64,000 bases of DNA from Nitrosospira sp. NpAV (GCF_000832065.1 NZ_JXQM01000007.1:122669-186668); one strand, 5' to 3'; counted from the stretch's first letter, positions 24,255 through 32,031 are shown. A program made the numbers and translations. The notes: generated from the sequence alone by a model not told the origin.

Positions 24255-24478
24255 CTCCCACCTCTATGTTTATTTTGATATTCATGAGCTTGTTGGCACC
24301 CGATACAGCGGGTGATTCCGCGCCCGGTCAGCCGCCTGGCTTTCGGTATTTTTAGGCCGCAATCTTCACAATGGGTTAGGGAGGGCTTATCCCGCGCCTT
24401 TGCACCGGCACGCTGACGGGCCAGGATGTTTTCCCGTTCTGCTTGCTCCAGCGCTTGGGCACGATCATAAAAATCCAT
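24251..24478 (-). CDS. DksA/TraR-type C4 zinc-finger protein
   Basis: 75 residues: an N-terminal helix followed by a four-cysteine finger, C37-x2-C40 and C58-x2-C61 (THCEDCG...TRCIGCQ), the DksA/TraR arrangement. Short versions like this occur in Mu-like phages between lysis and terminase genes. TraR-type proteins bind RNA polymerase at the secondary channel; whether this one does is inferred. Confidence 0.85.
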   Translation of the reverse strand: MDFYDRAQALEQAERENILARQRAGAKARDKPSLTHCEDCGLKIPKARRLTGRGITRCIGCQQAHEYQNKHRGGR

Positions 24479-24481
24479 GAG

Positions 24482-25057
24482 TCACCACTTTACCCAGGCG
24501 CCGACGCCAACGAAGTAATCGGTGCCGCTCAGCGTTGACGCGCCCCCAGCGGCTTGATCGATCGACCCCATAACCCCAAGGTGTAATGCCTTAACCTGCA
24601 CAATGCCCTGCCTGGCTTGAAGCCGCACCGCCTGTTGTCCGTTTTTAATCCCGGCGTAAACTCCGACTTCGCCGCTGGTATCCCATGCGAGCCACGGCAG
24701 CGGGTCACGGCGAATGTAAGTCTCACTGTCGCCGGTTGTGGTGTTGATAACGGTGGTAATGGTCTGCGGATGATCGTCCGCCTTGGCTTGACTAGACGCG
24801 ATGATTTCACGGGCTGGATCTTCCGCCACTGCGGACGGAAGGTTTAATTTTTTCTTGAGCACCTTCCCGCCGCTATAAACCCGAATCGGCGCCTTGGTGA
24901 CAACTGGAACCTTGGGGGCATCTTCAACTTCCGGCGCGGTCTCTGCTGGAGTGGAAACGCTGACTTGCGGCAAAGGCTGGAGCTGCGAAACATGCCACAG
25001 CCACAGAAGCGCCACTACTACCAGGCCGACCGCACACAGAGTTAGAGCCTTTGCCAT
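24482..25057 (-). CDS. Inner-membrane-anchored phage protein, possible spanin-like lysis factor
   Basis: 191 residues. One N-terminal membrane segment (LTLCAVGLVVVALLWLWHV) is followed by a Pro/Val-rich linker and a periplasmic domain ending in a beta-rich part (YFVGVGAWVKW). It begins one base after the holin-like gene stop and lies within the lysis block. The layout (anchor plus periplasmic part) fits an inner-membrane spanin, but the C-terminal half looks like an outer-membrane beta structure, so the call is open. No lipoprotein Rz1-like frame was seen inside it. Confidence 0.55.
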   Translation of the reverse strand: MAKALTLCAVGLVVVALLWLWHVSQLQPLPQVSVSTPAETAPEVEDAPKVPVVTKAPIRVYSGGKVLKKKLNLPSAVAEDPAREIIASSQAKADDHPQTITTVINTTTGDSETYIRRDPLPWLAWDTSGEVGVYAGIKNGQQAVRLQARQGIVQVKALHLGVMGSIDQAAGGASTLSGTDYFVGVGAWVKW

Positions 25058-25336
25058 TTATGACAGGTCTCGTGGGTTGTCGCGATAGGCAGCGCTGTCC
25101 AAATCATCGGGGCGCCGCCCATTGCGGTATCTCATCGAAATCAGCTTGCTGACGGCACAGTGCGAACCGACCACACCCAGATAGATCAACCATATGTCCG
25201 CGTCAGGCGGTACATGGCACACAAACACCAGGTGCAAGAAAGAAACTGTGGCGGTAACGTATGCCACGTTCGCCCATAGCTTGGTGTGGGATAACTGACC
25301 GGTGCCCGCATCCCTGATTAGATCGGCAGGCTTCAT
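25058..25336 (-). CDS. Small membrane protein of the lysis module (holin candidate)
   Basis: 92 residues with two hydrophobic segments (LWANVAYVTATVSFLHLVFVC and IWLIYLGVVGSHCAVSKLI) separated by a short polar loop, then a basic/acidic tail. It overlaps the end of the amidase gene, so it is coexpressed with it. Size, two membrane helices and position fit a class II holin or a phage membrane protein of the DUF2644 type. Confidence 0.65.
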   Translation of the reverse strand: MKPADLIRDAGTGQLSHTKLWANVAYVTATVSFLHLVFVCHVPPDADIWLIYLGVVGSHCAVSKLISMRYRNGRRPDDLDSAAYRDNPRDLS

Positions 25337-25812
25337 GCGCGGTTAACCTCAAACTCATGTCCGGCCAGCGGCTCCATATCACCACGAAGCCAGTCCGCTA
25401 CATTAAAGCCAGGGCAGGATTTCGCAACTTTTGGAAGATCACGGTGACCGACTACCCGAGCCTCCGGGTACATCTCCATCAGCAGCCGCACATTGCCACG
25501 CAGCGTATCCCATTGTGCAGTACTGAATTTGTCCGTACCAGCCATGCACACGCCAATGCTTTTTTGGTTGTAGCCTTGCACGTGCGCGCCGATCTCATCG
25601 AGATGGCGCCCGGTCGCGATGGCGCCGTTGATCTGGATAAAGAAGTGGTAACCGATGGCATCCAGTGATGGATTTTGCCGTGCGCGGAATTCCGGAGACC
25701 GCCTGAATCCGCGTTCACGATGCCAAGCGTTGACGTCTTCCACGGTTGTGCGCCGCCCGTTAGGCGTGGCAGCGCAATGGATAACGATTAGATTGATGGG
25801 CCTTGATGACAT
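25333..25812 (-). CDS. Endolysin: N-acetylmuramoyl-L-alanine amidase (T7 lysozyme type)
   Basis: 159 residues. Amidase_2 motifs are complete: IVIHCAAT (His12), GYHFFIQ (His56), VVGHRDLPKVAKSCPG (His123 and Cys133 as zinc ligands, Lys131 catalytic). It cleaves the amide bond between muramic acid and L-alanine in peptidoglycan. It has no signal peptide, so it needs a holin. The gene is the first of the late operon and its ATG directly abuts the 54-bp promoter-like element. Confidence 0.95.
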   Translation of the reverse strand: MSSRPINLIVIHCAATPNGRRTTVEDVNAWHRERGFRRSPEFRARQNPSLDAIGYHFFIQINGAIATGRHLDEIGAHVQGYNQKSIGVCMAGTDKFSTAQWDTLRGNVRLLMEMYPEARVVGHRDLPKVAKSCPGFNVADWLRGDMEPLAGHEFEVNRA

Positions 25813-25866
25813 GCCGCCATTCTGGCGATGGCGGAAGGGAGAGTTAAGGCGGAAATAGTTCCGCCC
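25813..25866 (-). promoter_or_regulatory. Putative late promoter Plys (copy 1 of a 54-bp element)
   Basis: It carries the exact inverted repeat GGCGGAA-N4-TTCCGCC (25848-25865), then TTAACT, then CAGAATGGCGGC directly before the amidase ATG. Spacing is the same to the base as in the copy before the protease gene (15211-15264), while the filler sequence differs, so the shared parts are probably functional. The place corresponds to Plys of Mu. The only Mor/C-type activator visible, at 26365-26751, is the likely binding protein. Confidence 0.75.
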
Positions 25867-25881
25867 GGACGAGCCGGGCGG
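25861..25881. repeat. Hairpin CCGCCCGG-N5-CCGGGCGG overlapping the Plys dyad
   Basis: A perfect 8-bp stem with a 5-base loop, directly upstream of and sharing an arm with the late-promoter dyad. It could end transcripts arriving from the mor region, although no U-run follows, or it could compete with the activator site. Confidence 0.6.
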
Positions 25882-25925
25882 AGGAAAAGTAGCTTATGCC
25901 GGATTTAACCGGCTGTCAAATACGC

Positions 25926-26351
25926 TTATTGGATGTCTTTCAGGCTCATGTCTGGATTTTTTATGCTGGAGGCGCATCCTGTATTGCTATTTTCGAATTG
26001 ACTCTTTCGGCGCTGGCGCAATTCGCGGTTACCCTTACCGTCGGCAAGCAAGAAAAATGTATCCGCATATCCCATTAAATCAATGACCGCTTGCTGACAA
26101 TCGAAGTAAGGGAAGATCGCGCGGTTTCCACCATTTGTTTCAGGCCAGCTCTTGATTAGCGCTTCCAGCTTTGGCCTCACCTGCATCTGATAGCTTTCTT
26201 TGTTTGCGTCCCGTAAATCTGCCCGCCCTGCCTCGATAGAAGCAAGCATATGCCGCGCTATTTTTTTTGCTTCCGCATCGGATAGGTCATTCTCTCCGGC
26301 AAATACAGGCGCTGCCAAGACCATTGCCAAGACCGCCATCACTCGTTTCAT
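25926..26351 (-). CDS. Secreted hypothetical phage protein
   Basis: 141 residues with a clear signal peptide (MKRVMAVLAMVLAAPVFA, cleavage after AFA/VFA). The mature part is mostly helical, with one cysteine pair possible (C85, C127 region). The ATG follows AAAAAGGAGAATTAG. It lies between mor and the late promoter, a place where Mu-like phages carry cargo that may act on the envelope of a lysogen or infected cell. The family is not recognised. Confidence 0.65.
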   Translation of the reverse strand: MKRVMAVLAMVLAAPVFAGENDLSDAEAKKIARHMLASIEAGRADLRDANKESYQMQVRPKLEALIKSWPETNGGNRAIFPYFDCQQAVIDLMGYADTFFLLADGKGNRELRQRRKSQFENSNTGCASSIKNPDMSLKDIQ

Positions 26352-26364
26352 CTAATTCTCCTTT

Positions 26365-26751
26365 TTAGAATAACGCTACTTGACCATCATCTTCTTCTAC
26401 CCCAGCCAGTATGTTACGCACCTGGCGTTCGGTGAGATCATATTTGAGTGCCAGTTGACGCTGACTCAATTCACCGTATTCCACCTTTATCTTGGCGTTG
26501 CGTACGGCCACACTGGCAATCAGCGCCTTCGGAATATCGAAGTGATCCTCCCCCCCGAAGTGCTCAATGAGTTTAACTACGGCAGCGGCGCCCAGAATCT
26601 TAACCAGCACATGATCTGGATCGAACCGCTTCGGGATATACAAGCGTACGCCCCCATAGTGCTGCACTAGCGTGAGCGTGCCAGGCAAGCCGATAAGGCC
26701 AGCGATATCCCGCAGAATGCCCGGCAGCAGGCTTTCGTCTATCTCAGCCAT
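26365..26751 (-). CDS. mor: Mor-type transcription activator
   Basis: 128 residues from the ATG at 26751 (AEIDESLLPGILRDIAGLIG), the size of Mu Mor (129). The N-terminal dimerisation region (KRFDPDHVLVKILG, EHFGGEDHFDIPKA) and the C-terminal helix-turn-helix (SQRQLALKYDLTERQVRNIL) are intact. Mor turns on the middle promoter in Mu, and C, a close relative, the late promoters. No separate C gene is visible, so this protein may do both jobs. The start lies inside the gemA-like gene end. Confidence 0.93.
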   Translation of the reverse strand: MAEIDESLLPGILRDIAGLIGLPGTLTLVQHYGGVRLYIPKRFDPDHVLVKILGAAAVVKLIEHFGGEDHFDIPKALIASVAVRNAKIKVEYGELSQRQLALKYDLTERQVRNILAGVEEDDGQVALF

Positions 26752-27169
26752 TCTCGCCCTGTTTACGCTTCGCGTCATAATTCAGCGCCGCGACGATTTT
26801 GCGCAGTTGCCTCACATCGCACCAGGCTGCTTTTTCTACCTTGAACATATGCCGCGCCATTCCGTCCGCGTATTCCCAGGGGCGGCCCGAGGCCGTCAAC
26901 ATCGCGCCGATTTTGGCGATCAACGGCTTCTTTGCGTACGTGGCATCCGGCGTCCGGACGCGTTTCTTTTCATTTTTCCAGCCACGACTATGCAAATGCT
27001 CGATCACCCGGCGACGCCCTACGTGGTCGAGTTCGGCCGACGTACGTACCCGCGCAACGGTCCATAACATGCCCCGGTATGTGTCATCATCAAGGCCTAG
27101 CTGGGCCTTGGCAATATGGATCTGTGCCAGCTCACGTTTCCGCAGATCAGGGGCAGGACGCGGTTTCAT
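26744..27169 (-). CDS. gemA: GemA-like regulatory protein (DUF1018, Mu gp16)
   Basis: 141 residues. It has the DUF1018 pattern: RELAQIHIAKAQLGLDDDTYRGML near the N-terminus, then LDHVGRRRVIEHLHSRGW, and a C-terminal part with MARHMFKVEKAAWCDVRQLRKIVAAL. In Mu, GemA changes host DNA supercoiling and gene expression. It is the last early gene and overlaps mor, as in other Mu-like phages. Confidence 0.9.
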   Translation of the reverse strand: MKPRPAPDLRKRELAQIHIAKAQLGLDDDTYRGMLWTVARVRTSAELDHVGRRRVIEHLHSRGWKNEKKRVRTPDATYAKKPLIAKIGAMLTASGRPWEYADGMARHMFKVEKAAWCDVRQLRKIVAALNYDAKRKQGENG

Positions 27170-27170
27170 C

Positions 27171-27602
27171 TCAGTCTCCGTATCCCATCTTGATCAGTTC
27201 GATCGACGTGCAGGATTTACGGATGTGGCGGATAAACGACATAGGCGTCGTCCAGCTAGGCTCCCAGACCAATATGGATTTAAATGCACTTTGGTAAAAA
27301 TCCCGCAGCCCTTTATCGAGCCGCCGTTTTTTCAACGCCTCTTTGGCCTCGGCGCGCAACTTGGCCGAATGAACGAAAAGACTTTTCTTCCGATGGAATT
27401 TGAGAGGAATTTCATGTCCTCCCTTCAGCCATTCCCCTCTGATATAGCCATCCACATAAACATAGATGTAGCTGCGAAGCGGCGCTATCCCGGCTCGAAC
27501 CTGCGCAGTGATTTCGTACCCATCGCAGCGCAGTTTCACCTGCCCAAATGAGTACGACAGGCTAAGCTCAACTTCTTTCCATTGCTCTTTTGTAATGGTC
27601 AT
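27171..27602 (-). CDS. Early-region hypothetical protein
   Basis: 143 residues from the ATG at 27602, which overlaps the stop of the HD gene (ATGA). The N-terminal half is beta-rich with many tyrosines ([26 protein letters not shown]); the C-terminal half is basic and helical ([29 protein letters not shown]). Basic charge hints at nucleic-acid contact. I do not recognise the family, though similar proteins lie near gemA in other Mu-like phages. Confidence 0.65.
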   Translation of the reverse strand: MTITKEQWKEVELSLSYSFGQVKLRCDGYEITAQVRAGIAPLRSYIYVYVDGYIRGEWLKGGHEIPLKFHRKKSLFVHSAKLRAEAKEALKKRRLDKGLRDFYQSAFKSILVWEPSWTTPMSFIRHIRKSCTSIELIKMGYGD

Positions 27603-28129
27603 GTGCCCACCAGATCTTGGAACCGCTCCAGGAACAAGGCTCTGGCAGCAGCAGGCGAACAGGCGCCAATCTTCTGATGATAAGGTTTGATGCCTGTAAT
27701 CAGAGACCATTCGTCATCATGAGCGGGCATCAGGTCGCGCTGCTCTGTTGCCAGCATTATTAGATCTGCCTGTTTAATGCAGGCAGGCAATTCCAGCGGC
27801 AATCCGAAACGCTTGAATATAGCCGCTTCGACGCGTTTCTCGATCAGTTTGTATTCAGGCAGTAACTGTTTAAGCGGCCGGGTAATATCCCCCACATAAG
27901 CCTCTGCTGCGTCATGCAGCAGCCCGGCCAGAGCGTGCTGCCGAGGAACAAGGATGCTGACGTACCAGGAATGTTCGGCAACTGAATAAAAGCTGCTGGT
28001 ATGTCCATTGAAACGGCAGAGATTTGAAAGTGCCGTGGCTATATCCTCAATTTCAATGCAGCTGTTTTCCGGGTCAAGGAAATTAAAGTAGTGACCCTTA
28101 CTGGTGAGAATGTCCGGGCGAATGTCCAT
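27599..28129 (-). CDS. HD-domain phosphohydrolase (YfbR-like)
   Basis: 176 residues. Metal-binding HD motif: [10 protein letters not shown] (His53), [14 protein letters not shown] (His72, Asp73), and a later Asp in IKQADLIML. The spacing matches YfbR-type 5'-deoxynucleotidases. Phage members of this group are thought to adjust nucleotide pools. It follows gam directly and overlaps the next gene. Substrate is not determinable from sequence. Confidence 0.85.
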   Translation of the reverse strand: MDIRPDILTSKGHYFNFLDPENSCIEIEDIATALSNLCRFNGHTSSFYSVAEHSWYVSILVPRQHALAGLLHDAAEAYVGDITRPLKQLLPEYKLIEKRVEAAIFKRFGLPLELPACIKQADLIMLATEQRDLMPAHDDEWSLITGIKPYHQKIGACSPAAARALFLERFQDLVGT

Positions 28130-28654
28130 TCACGCCACCACTTCGCGCTCGAAAGGGGTAATAACAAAATCCTCGACATCAGTTACCACCTTAATGCCTG
28201 CCACGCCGCGCACTTCATCTGGCTCATTGAGGATTGCATCTTTATTGATTTCCTCCTTTGTGCGCACGAACTTGCTAAAGCCCAGGCGCTTCAAGGTTTC
28301 GATCACGTCATCAACGCCACGCACCGAAACACTAGCCGGGCGCTTGCGCCACTGCACTTCGCCCGTAATTAGATTGGCCGTTTTGACCCGACCACCGTTT
28401 GTCAGCTCGCTCCGATGTGCCTCGCAGTAGCCTTGCACGCCATCTTGCAACATTTTCAACTGCTCGTTGAGGGCATCCAGCCGGGGCTGGAAGTTGTGTG
28501 TGATCGCCGCGATCGCATCGTTCATTTCCGTGGTTGACCGCAACAGCACGCGTTGCAGATCGCCAATTTTGCGGATATCGGCAGCGGCATCATCTTTGGT
28601 CTGTGGCACATAGACCTGTGCCGGGGCTTTAAGTCTGGTGGCGGTTTTAGCCAT
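28130..28654 (-). CDS. gam: Host-nuclease inhibitor Gam (Mu Gam-like)
   Basis: 174 residues, the length of Mu Gam. A long N-terminal coiled-coil (IRKIGDLQRVLLRSTTEMNDAI, then FQPRLDALNEQLKMLQDGVQGYCEAHR) is followed by the conserved WRKRPASVSVRGVDDVIETLKRLGF region. Gam is related to Ku, binds DNA ends and protects phage DNA from exonucleases. It sits in the early operon ahead of the HD gene. Confidence 0.93.
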   Translation of the reverse strand: MAKTATRLKAPAQVYVPQTKDDAAADIRKIGDLQRVLLRSTTEMNDAIAAITHNFQPRLDALNEQLKMLQDGVQGYCEAHRSELTNGGRVKTANLITGEVQWRKRPASVSVRGVDDVIETLKRLGFSKFVRTKEEINKDAILNEPDEVRGVAGIKVVTDVEDFVITPFEREVVA

Positions 28655-28672
28655 GTATTTCTCCTCTTGTGG

Positions 28673-28879
28673 TTAATCTTTGCTGTTGATGACAAGATAT
28701 TTCTGATGAAGCCGATCAATAACCGTTACCTGTTTATCGCTCATACTGCTTGTATTTCTGCCGCAATCCGTTTTCCCAGCTATCGAAGTCATGAATTCGT
28801 CTTCCCATTGTGTTAGCTCATGGCCCCGTCGATTTCTTAAGGAATCAAGGTCTAAAATCATCTGTCCAATACTTCTCAC
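28673..28879 (-). CDS. Small early protein, unknown
   Basis: 68 residues from a GTG start (28879) with AAGGA seven bases ahead. Mainly helical and polar (LDLDSLRNRRGHELTQWEDEF, VIDRLHQKYLVINS). It lies between a winged-helix gene and gam with only two bases to the upstream stop. Not recognised. Confidence 0.55.
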   Translation of the reverse strand: MRSIGQMILDLDSLRNRRGHELTQWEDEFMTSIAGKTDCGRNTSSMSDKQVTVIDRLHQKYLVINSKD

Positions 28880-28881
28880 GA

Positions 28882-29199
28882 TTAAGTCCTTAAGTGGATC
28901 TGCCCAAGCAGATCGGGTAATGAAATCTTGCGCAGGCGCGATTCCAGTACCAAGCTATGCATGGCGCGGCCGCGTAGAAATTTGCATGTTTCTTCCAAAT
29001 CATCGGCGGTTTCGGCCATGTAATACCCAGTTCTCGGCGTACCGCAGACCGCATAGCCGTCTTCCCGCAGTTGGCTGACGTACAGGCGCACCATGCGCGG
29101 ATTCACCCCTACCAGCGTCGATAACTGTTTCACGGAGATCCCGTGCCCCTTGCCTATATGGCTGGAGAGCGTGAACAGGACTTGATTAGGTGTCGTCAT
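28882..29199 (-). CDS. Winged-helix DNA-binding early protein
   Basis: 105 residues from the ATG at 29199, which has GAGGTAAC ahead; the longer frame upstream only shadows the previous gene. A winged helix is clear: LSSHIGKGHGISVKQLSTLVGVNPRMVRLYVSQLREDGYAVC followed by a hairpin GTPRTGYYMAE (helix residues given by position 8-49). It probably regulates phage transcription. Overlaps the preceding gene by 14 bases. Confidence 0.75.
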   Translation of the reverse strand: MTTPNQVLFTLSSHIGKGHGISVKQLSTLVGVNPRMVRLYVSQLREDGYAVCGTPRTGYYMAETADDLEETCKFLRGRAMHSLVLESRLRKISLPDLLGQIHLRT

Positions 29200-29755
29200 C
29201 GTTACCTCGAAAGTTACTAACCTGCTCTTTGAATTTATTAAGCTGCTCTCTGACGGACTGCGGCATAAACAGACGTTCCGGCATCGGATCATGCGACTCC
29301 GCCGCTTGTGTTTGTGCAATCTGTCCACCCACAGGCGTTTTTCCTGCTCGCCTGTTTTCAGATTTTGATTCTGCCTTCGATTCGGCCTTGTCGGCATAAC
29401 CCGCAATGATGGTGAGCAAGTAACCATGTGACTTGAGCGGCAGCGTTAGGGCATCGCGTTTAGCCAGCATCTCTTCAATTGCCTGACGCCAGTATTCTTG
29501 AGGCGCCGAATAAATACGGCTGCCGCGTTCGATCTTCCCGTTCTGAATCATTGGCAAAAGTTCGTCCATCAACTTGACCAGGCGCGGCATGGAAACCGCG
29601 CGCTGCGTCGGCTTGAATAGCTGTACATAAGCCAGCAGCAGATCCCCGATCGGAGTGAGCGAGAACGCTCGCACTATCGCATTGCGTGCGGCCATATCGT
29701 TAATGCCCGCCTCGATCGGAAAATCGGTTTGGCAGCAAGGGCAGATCAGGCGCAC
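29186..29755 (-). CDS. Early hypothetical protein with N-terminal CxxC
   Basis: 189 residues. It starts MRLICPCCQTDFPIEAG, a single CPCC motif as in proteins expecting a zinc ribbon, though a second pair is missing. A helical core (RAFSLTPIGDLLLAYVQLFKP, RLVKLMDELLPMIQNGKIERG) and a polar, probably disordered Glu/Ser/Ala tail follow. Related proteins occur in early regions of Mu-like phages. It overlaps both neighbours. Confidence 0.65.
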   Translation of the reverse strand: MRLICPCCQTDFPIEAGINDMAARNAIVRAFSLTPIGDLLLAYVQLFKPTQRAVSMPRLVKLMDELLPMIQNGKIERGSRIYSAPQEYWRQAIEEMLAKRDALTLPLKSHGYLLTIIAGYADKAESKAESKSENRRAGKTPVGGQIAQTQAAESHDPMPERLFMPQSVREQLNKFKEQVSNFRGNDDDT

Positions 29756-30606
29756 GGACGATCCTCATTTTTCACGAAACTAACTAGGAGCTGCGTTTGT
29801 TCCAGGTCGAGTTCGATAGGCTCTGCATTCAGCCCGAACAACATGAGAGTTTGATCTGACGTACGTGCAAGCCGAAAACGCGGGCGGGCAGGAACGTCGG
29901 CACTCGTTCTCGCCTCGGGTTGCACCGGCTTCCAGGGCTGGATCATGCCGGTGGTATCAACAACATGCTCGGCCTGCGCTGGCGCTGATGATGCTGGGGC
30001 CGTTTCCGTGATGGATTTTTTGAACTCGCCAGACAGGAGACCTGTGGTGGATTTTTTACGCTCCTCAGACAGGAGACTTTCAGCGGTCACGCCGGGCGCC
30101 ATGCGGCAAGACTTGGCGCCGGGTAGACCCTCAACGATGATCTCTCCTCTCCCAATATACCCTTTGATAAATGGGCTGACGGAGGATGCGCCGGAGGCGT
30201 CGGTCAACTGCTTAAATGTTGCAGTACCTTGCTTAGCAATGATTTCGAGTATGATTCGCGCTTTGCTTTTTTCGGTTGACATAATTTTTTCCTCAATTTT
30301 TGGAGTTGGGGTTATCCGTTTTTGCGATTGGTCTGAATCCGGCAAAATGGATTTCTTCGGATTGATTGTGAATTGGCGGAATGGAATTTTTGGCAGAACA
30401 CCGGTTGGCCACACCATAACCCGCGTCAGACCATCGCGCATGACAGTGGCGCGGTTAATCGCACGAGCATCAAAGAGATCCTGCAGAATTACTATCAGCG
30501 ACATAGCGGGAATCCCGGTTTTCTCAATCAACTCGGTAAAGGACATTGGCGATTGCACATTGCAGCCCTTGAGGGCGGCAAGTATTTTTTCTTTATCGGT
30601 CATCAA
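29746..30606 (-). CDS. Early protein with two winged-helix-like domains
   Basis: 286 residues. Two similar helix-turn-helix units are seen: residues about 1-70 (KILAALKGCNVQSPMSFTEL...) and about 115-175 (ARIILEIIAKQGTATFKQLTDA...SPFIKGYIGRGEIIVEG). A linker with two near-identical LLSEERKKST/LLSGEFKKSI stretches and a Pro-rich region then lead to a C-terminal small domain. It probably binds DNA. A GC-rich overlap of four bases joins it to the preceding gene. Confidence 0.7.
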   Translation of the reverse strand: MMTDKEKILAALKGCNVQSPMSFTELIEKTGIPAMSLIVILQDLFDARAINRATVMRDGLTRVMVWPTGVLPKIPFRQFTINPKKSILPDSDQSQKRITPTPKIEEKIMSTEKSKARIILEIIAKQGTATFKQLTDASGASSVSPFIKGYIGRGEIIVEGLPGAKSCRMAPGVTAESLLSEERKKSTTGLLSGEFKKSITETAPASSAPAQAEHVVDTTGMIQPWKPVQPEARTSADVPARPRFRLARTSDQTLMLFGLNAEPIELDLEQTQLLVSFVKNEDRPCA

Positions 30607-30902
30607 TGCACCCCCCGCTTGGTATCGATCGGCATCAGCCGGATGCGTCTCTTGATAAAATCATCCAGAGCGCTAATGGCCGCGTCAGGGCCATCACTTA
30701 TCCGTGTAAAAGCGATTTCGGCGATATCTCTTGACATGGCTTGCAGAGCAGAGCGCTCTACCTTCAACTCTTCGCGCAGCGCAGGCTCGGCCAGCGCAAT
30801 CTGTATCAGGGCGATAACGGTTGCGCTGGAAGCGTTATAGCCCTCATGAACACGATCTCTCAGCAATTCGAGGTCAACACCATTCACCACTACGGTAGTC
30901 AT
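30603..30902 (-). CDS. Small early helical protein
   Basis: 99 residues, soluble. Starts TTVVVNGVDLELLRDRVHEGYNA and carries a helical body (ALREELKVERSALQAMSRDIAEIAF). The ATG overlaps the previous gene stop. The family is not recognised; it lies in the block of small genes between MuB and gam that varies between Mu-like phages. Confidence 0.6.
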   Translation of the reverse strand: MTTVVVNGVDLELLRDRVHEGYNASSATVIALIQIALAEPALREELKVERSALQAMSRDIAEIAFTRISDGPDAAISALDDFIKRRIRLMPIDTKRGVH

Positions 30903-31141
30903 GATTGCCCCCCATGCACAGCTGGGCGCTGCTCACCTGCCTCGACAGCCGGGCAGATCCCCGATGATAGCTGTGAGATTTCGCGTGCCTGACGCGCGAT
31001 CTCGCGACTCTGATCGATGGTACGGTTACTGAACCACGATACGGTACCAAACACTGCGGCGAGGCCAATAATGACCGCTAAACCGATGACGCCAATGGAT
31101 TGTCCGGGATGCTGTTGGTCGGGCGGCATATACCAGTTCAT
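30899..31141 (-). CDS. Small single-pass membrane protein
   Basis: 80 residues with one strong membrane segment (SIGVIGLAVIIGLAAVFGTVSWF) after a short polar N-terminus, then a helical and acidic tail. The start and stop overlap both neighbours. It could alter the host envelope during early infection; no family recognised. Confidence 0.6.
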   Translation of the reverse strand: MNWYMPPDQQHPGQSIGVIGLAVIIGLAAVFGTVSWFSNRTIDQSREIARQAREISQLSSGICPAVEAGEQRPAVHGGQS

Positions 31142-31305
31142 AGCGCCACCTCTTCTGCTTCAAGCAAAACCTGTGCGGCCTCTCTCAAGGCCCCATCCCA
31201 CTCATCATTGGTAGTGGGATTATCCTGTGGCACCTCCGCGTCGCAGCGCCGCATGACGTCCGCTAGCTTTGCGATGGTGCCTAAAAGCGACTGTATTTCC
31301 GTCAT
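31138..31305 (-). CDS. Small acidic early protein
   Basis: 55 residues from the ATG at 31305, chosen because AGGAGTATGCC lies ahead and the codon overlaps the previous stop. Acidic and helical (EIQSLLGTIAKLADVMRRCD, GALREAAQVLLEAEEV). Unknown function. Confidence 0.6.
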   Translation of the reverse strand: MTEIQSLLGTIAKLADVMRRCDAEVPQDNPTTNDEWDGALREAAQVLLEAEEVAL

Positions 31306-31607
31306 GGCATACTCCTGCGTTTGGTGATTGTCCACTGAACGTCGACACCCTCATGCGACACGACCATCGTGTAATCCATTCCGCCACGGTGCTCATTACG
31401 ACCGATCTCAGCAGCGCCCAGATTTGCGCACCGGGCCTCCGGCATGATGGTAATGACCGAAGCTATCGGATTCATTTGAATATCGATGATGCGGAACCCT
31501 TGATGGGCAAGCATTAGAGCAACGCTTTTAACCCGCCTAAGGGTATCCATCATCTGATGATTAATGCCGATGGACGGAGCATCAGGAAGGGGATGGACTA
31601 TTGTCAT
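31302..31607 (-). CDS. Early hypothetical protein
   Basis: 101 residues, mixed alpha/beta (MDTLRRVKSVALMLAHQGFRIIDIQM, SVITIMPEARCANLG, DYTMVVSHEGVDVQWTIT). The ATG overlaps the stop of the 37-residue gene upstream (ATGA). Not recognised. Confidence 0.6.
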   Translation of the reverse strand: MTIVHPLPDAPSIGINHQMMDTLRRVKSVALMLAHQGFRIIDIQMNPIASVITIMPEARCANLGAAEIGRNEHRGGMDYTMVVSHEGVDVQWTITKRRSMP

Positions 31608-31717
31608 GATGCCCTCACCATCACAGAGGCGGTACGCAACGCCCCGCGCCAGGTATATCCCAGACTGGGGTCAGTCCATAACCTGCATGCAAGCACCAAT
31701 TTCCGTATCATTTTCAT
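31604..31717 (-). CDS. 37-residue basic protein (missed by length filters)
   Basis: The ATG at 31717 has an excellent site (AGGGAGGAAATC). The protein begins MKMIRKLVLACRLW, contains GYTWRGALRTASV and is strongly basic; its TGA overlaps the next ATG. Gap-free packing on both sides argues that it is real. Similar tiny proteins with a YSWR/YTWRxA motif occur in other Mu-like early regions, function unknown. Confidence 0.65.
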   Translation of the reverse strand: MKMIRKLVLACRLWTDPSLGYTWRGALRTASVMVRAS

Positions 31718-32031
31718 GATTTCCTCCCTTGATTCGAGTGGTTATGAGGACAGGTCTGGCAGGCGCGCCAGTGCTTCATCGCGCGCGGGCTGCTGGTTGG
31801 CACTTGGCCGGTGTGGTACTGCTTACACTCGGCTAGCGTGATTTCTTCGCCCAGGTGCGGGCAGATCACCCGGCCATAGGTTTCGATCACGCGTGCCGCG
31901 ATCTTGTCGGTGCTAGCAGGATATTTGCCGGAGACCACTAGGCTGATCGCGGTGCGTGACACGCCGAGATCTTCTGCCACTTTGGCTTTGTTACTGGCAG
32001 CAACAGCAGATGCGAGTAGGCTCATCCACAT
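31714..32031 (-). CDS. Helix-turn-helix early regulator
   Basis: 105 residues. An XRE-like helix-turn-helix sits at residues about 15-45 (NKAKVAEDLGVSRTAISLVVSGKYP). The rest carries cysteines (C58, C69, and ACQTCPHNH near the end) that may bind metal. Proteins of this build lie between MuB and gam in other Mu-like phages. It probably regulates early transcription. Confidence 0.7.
   Translation of the reverse strand: MWMSLLASAVAASNKAKVAEDLGVSRTAISLVVSGKYPASTDKIAARVIETYGRVICPHLGEEITLAECKQYHTGQVPTSSPRAMKHWRACQTCPHNHSNQGRKS

Noticed and set aside
24529..24810. Embedded minus-strand frame as an Rz1-like lysis gene
   Set aside because: It lacks a lipoprotein signal and the Pro-rich short form expected of Rz1.
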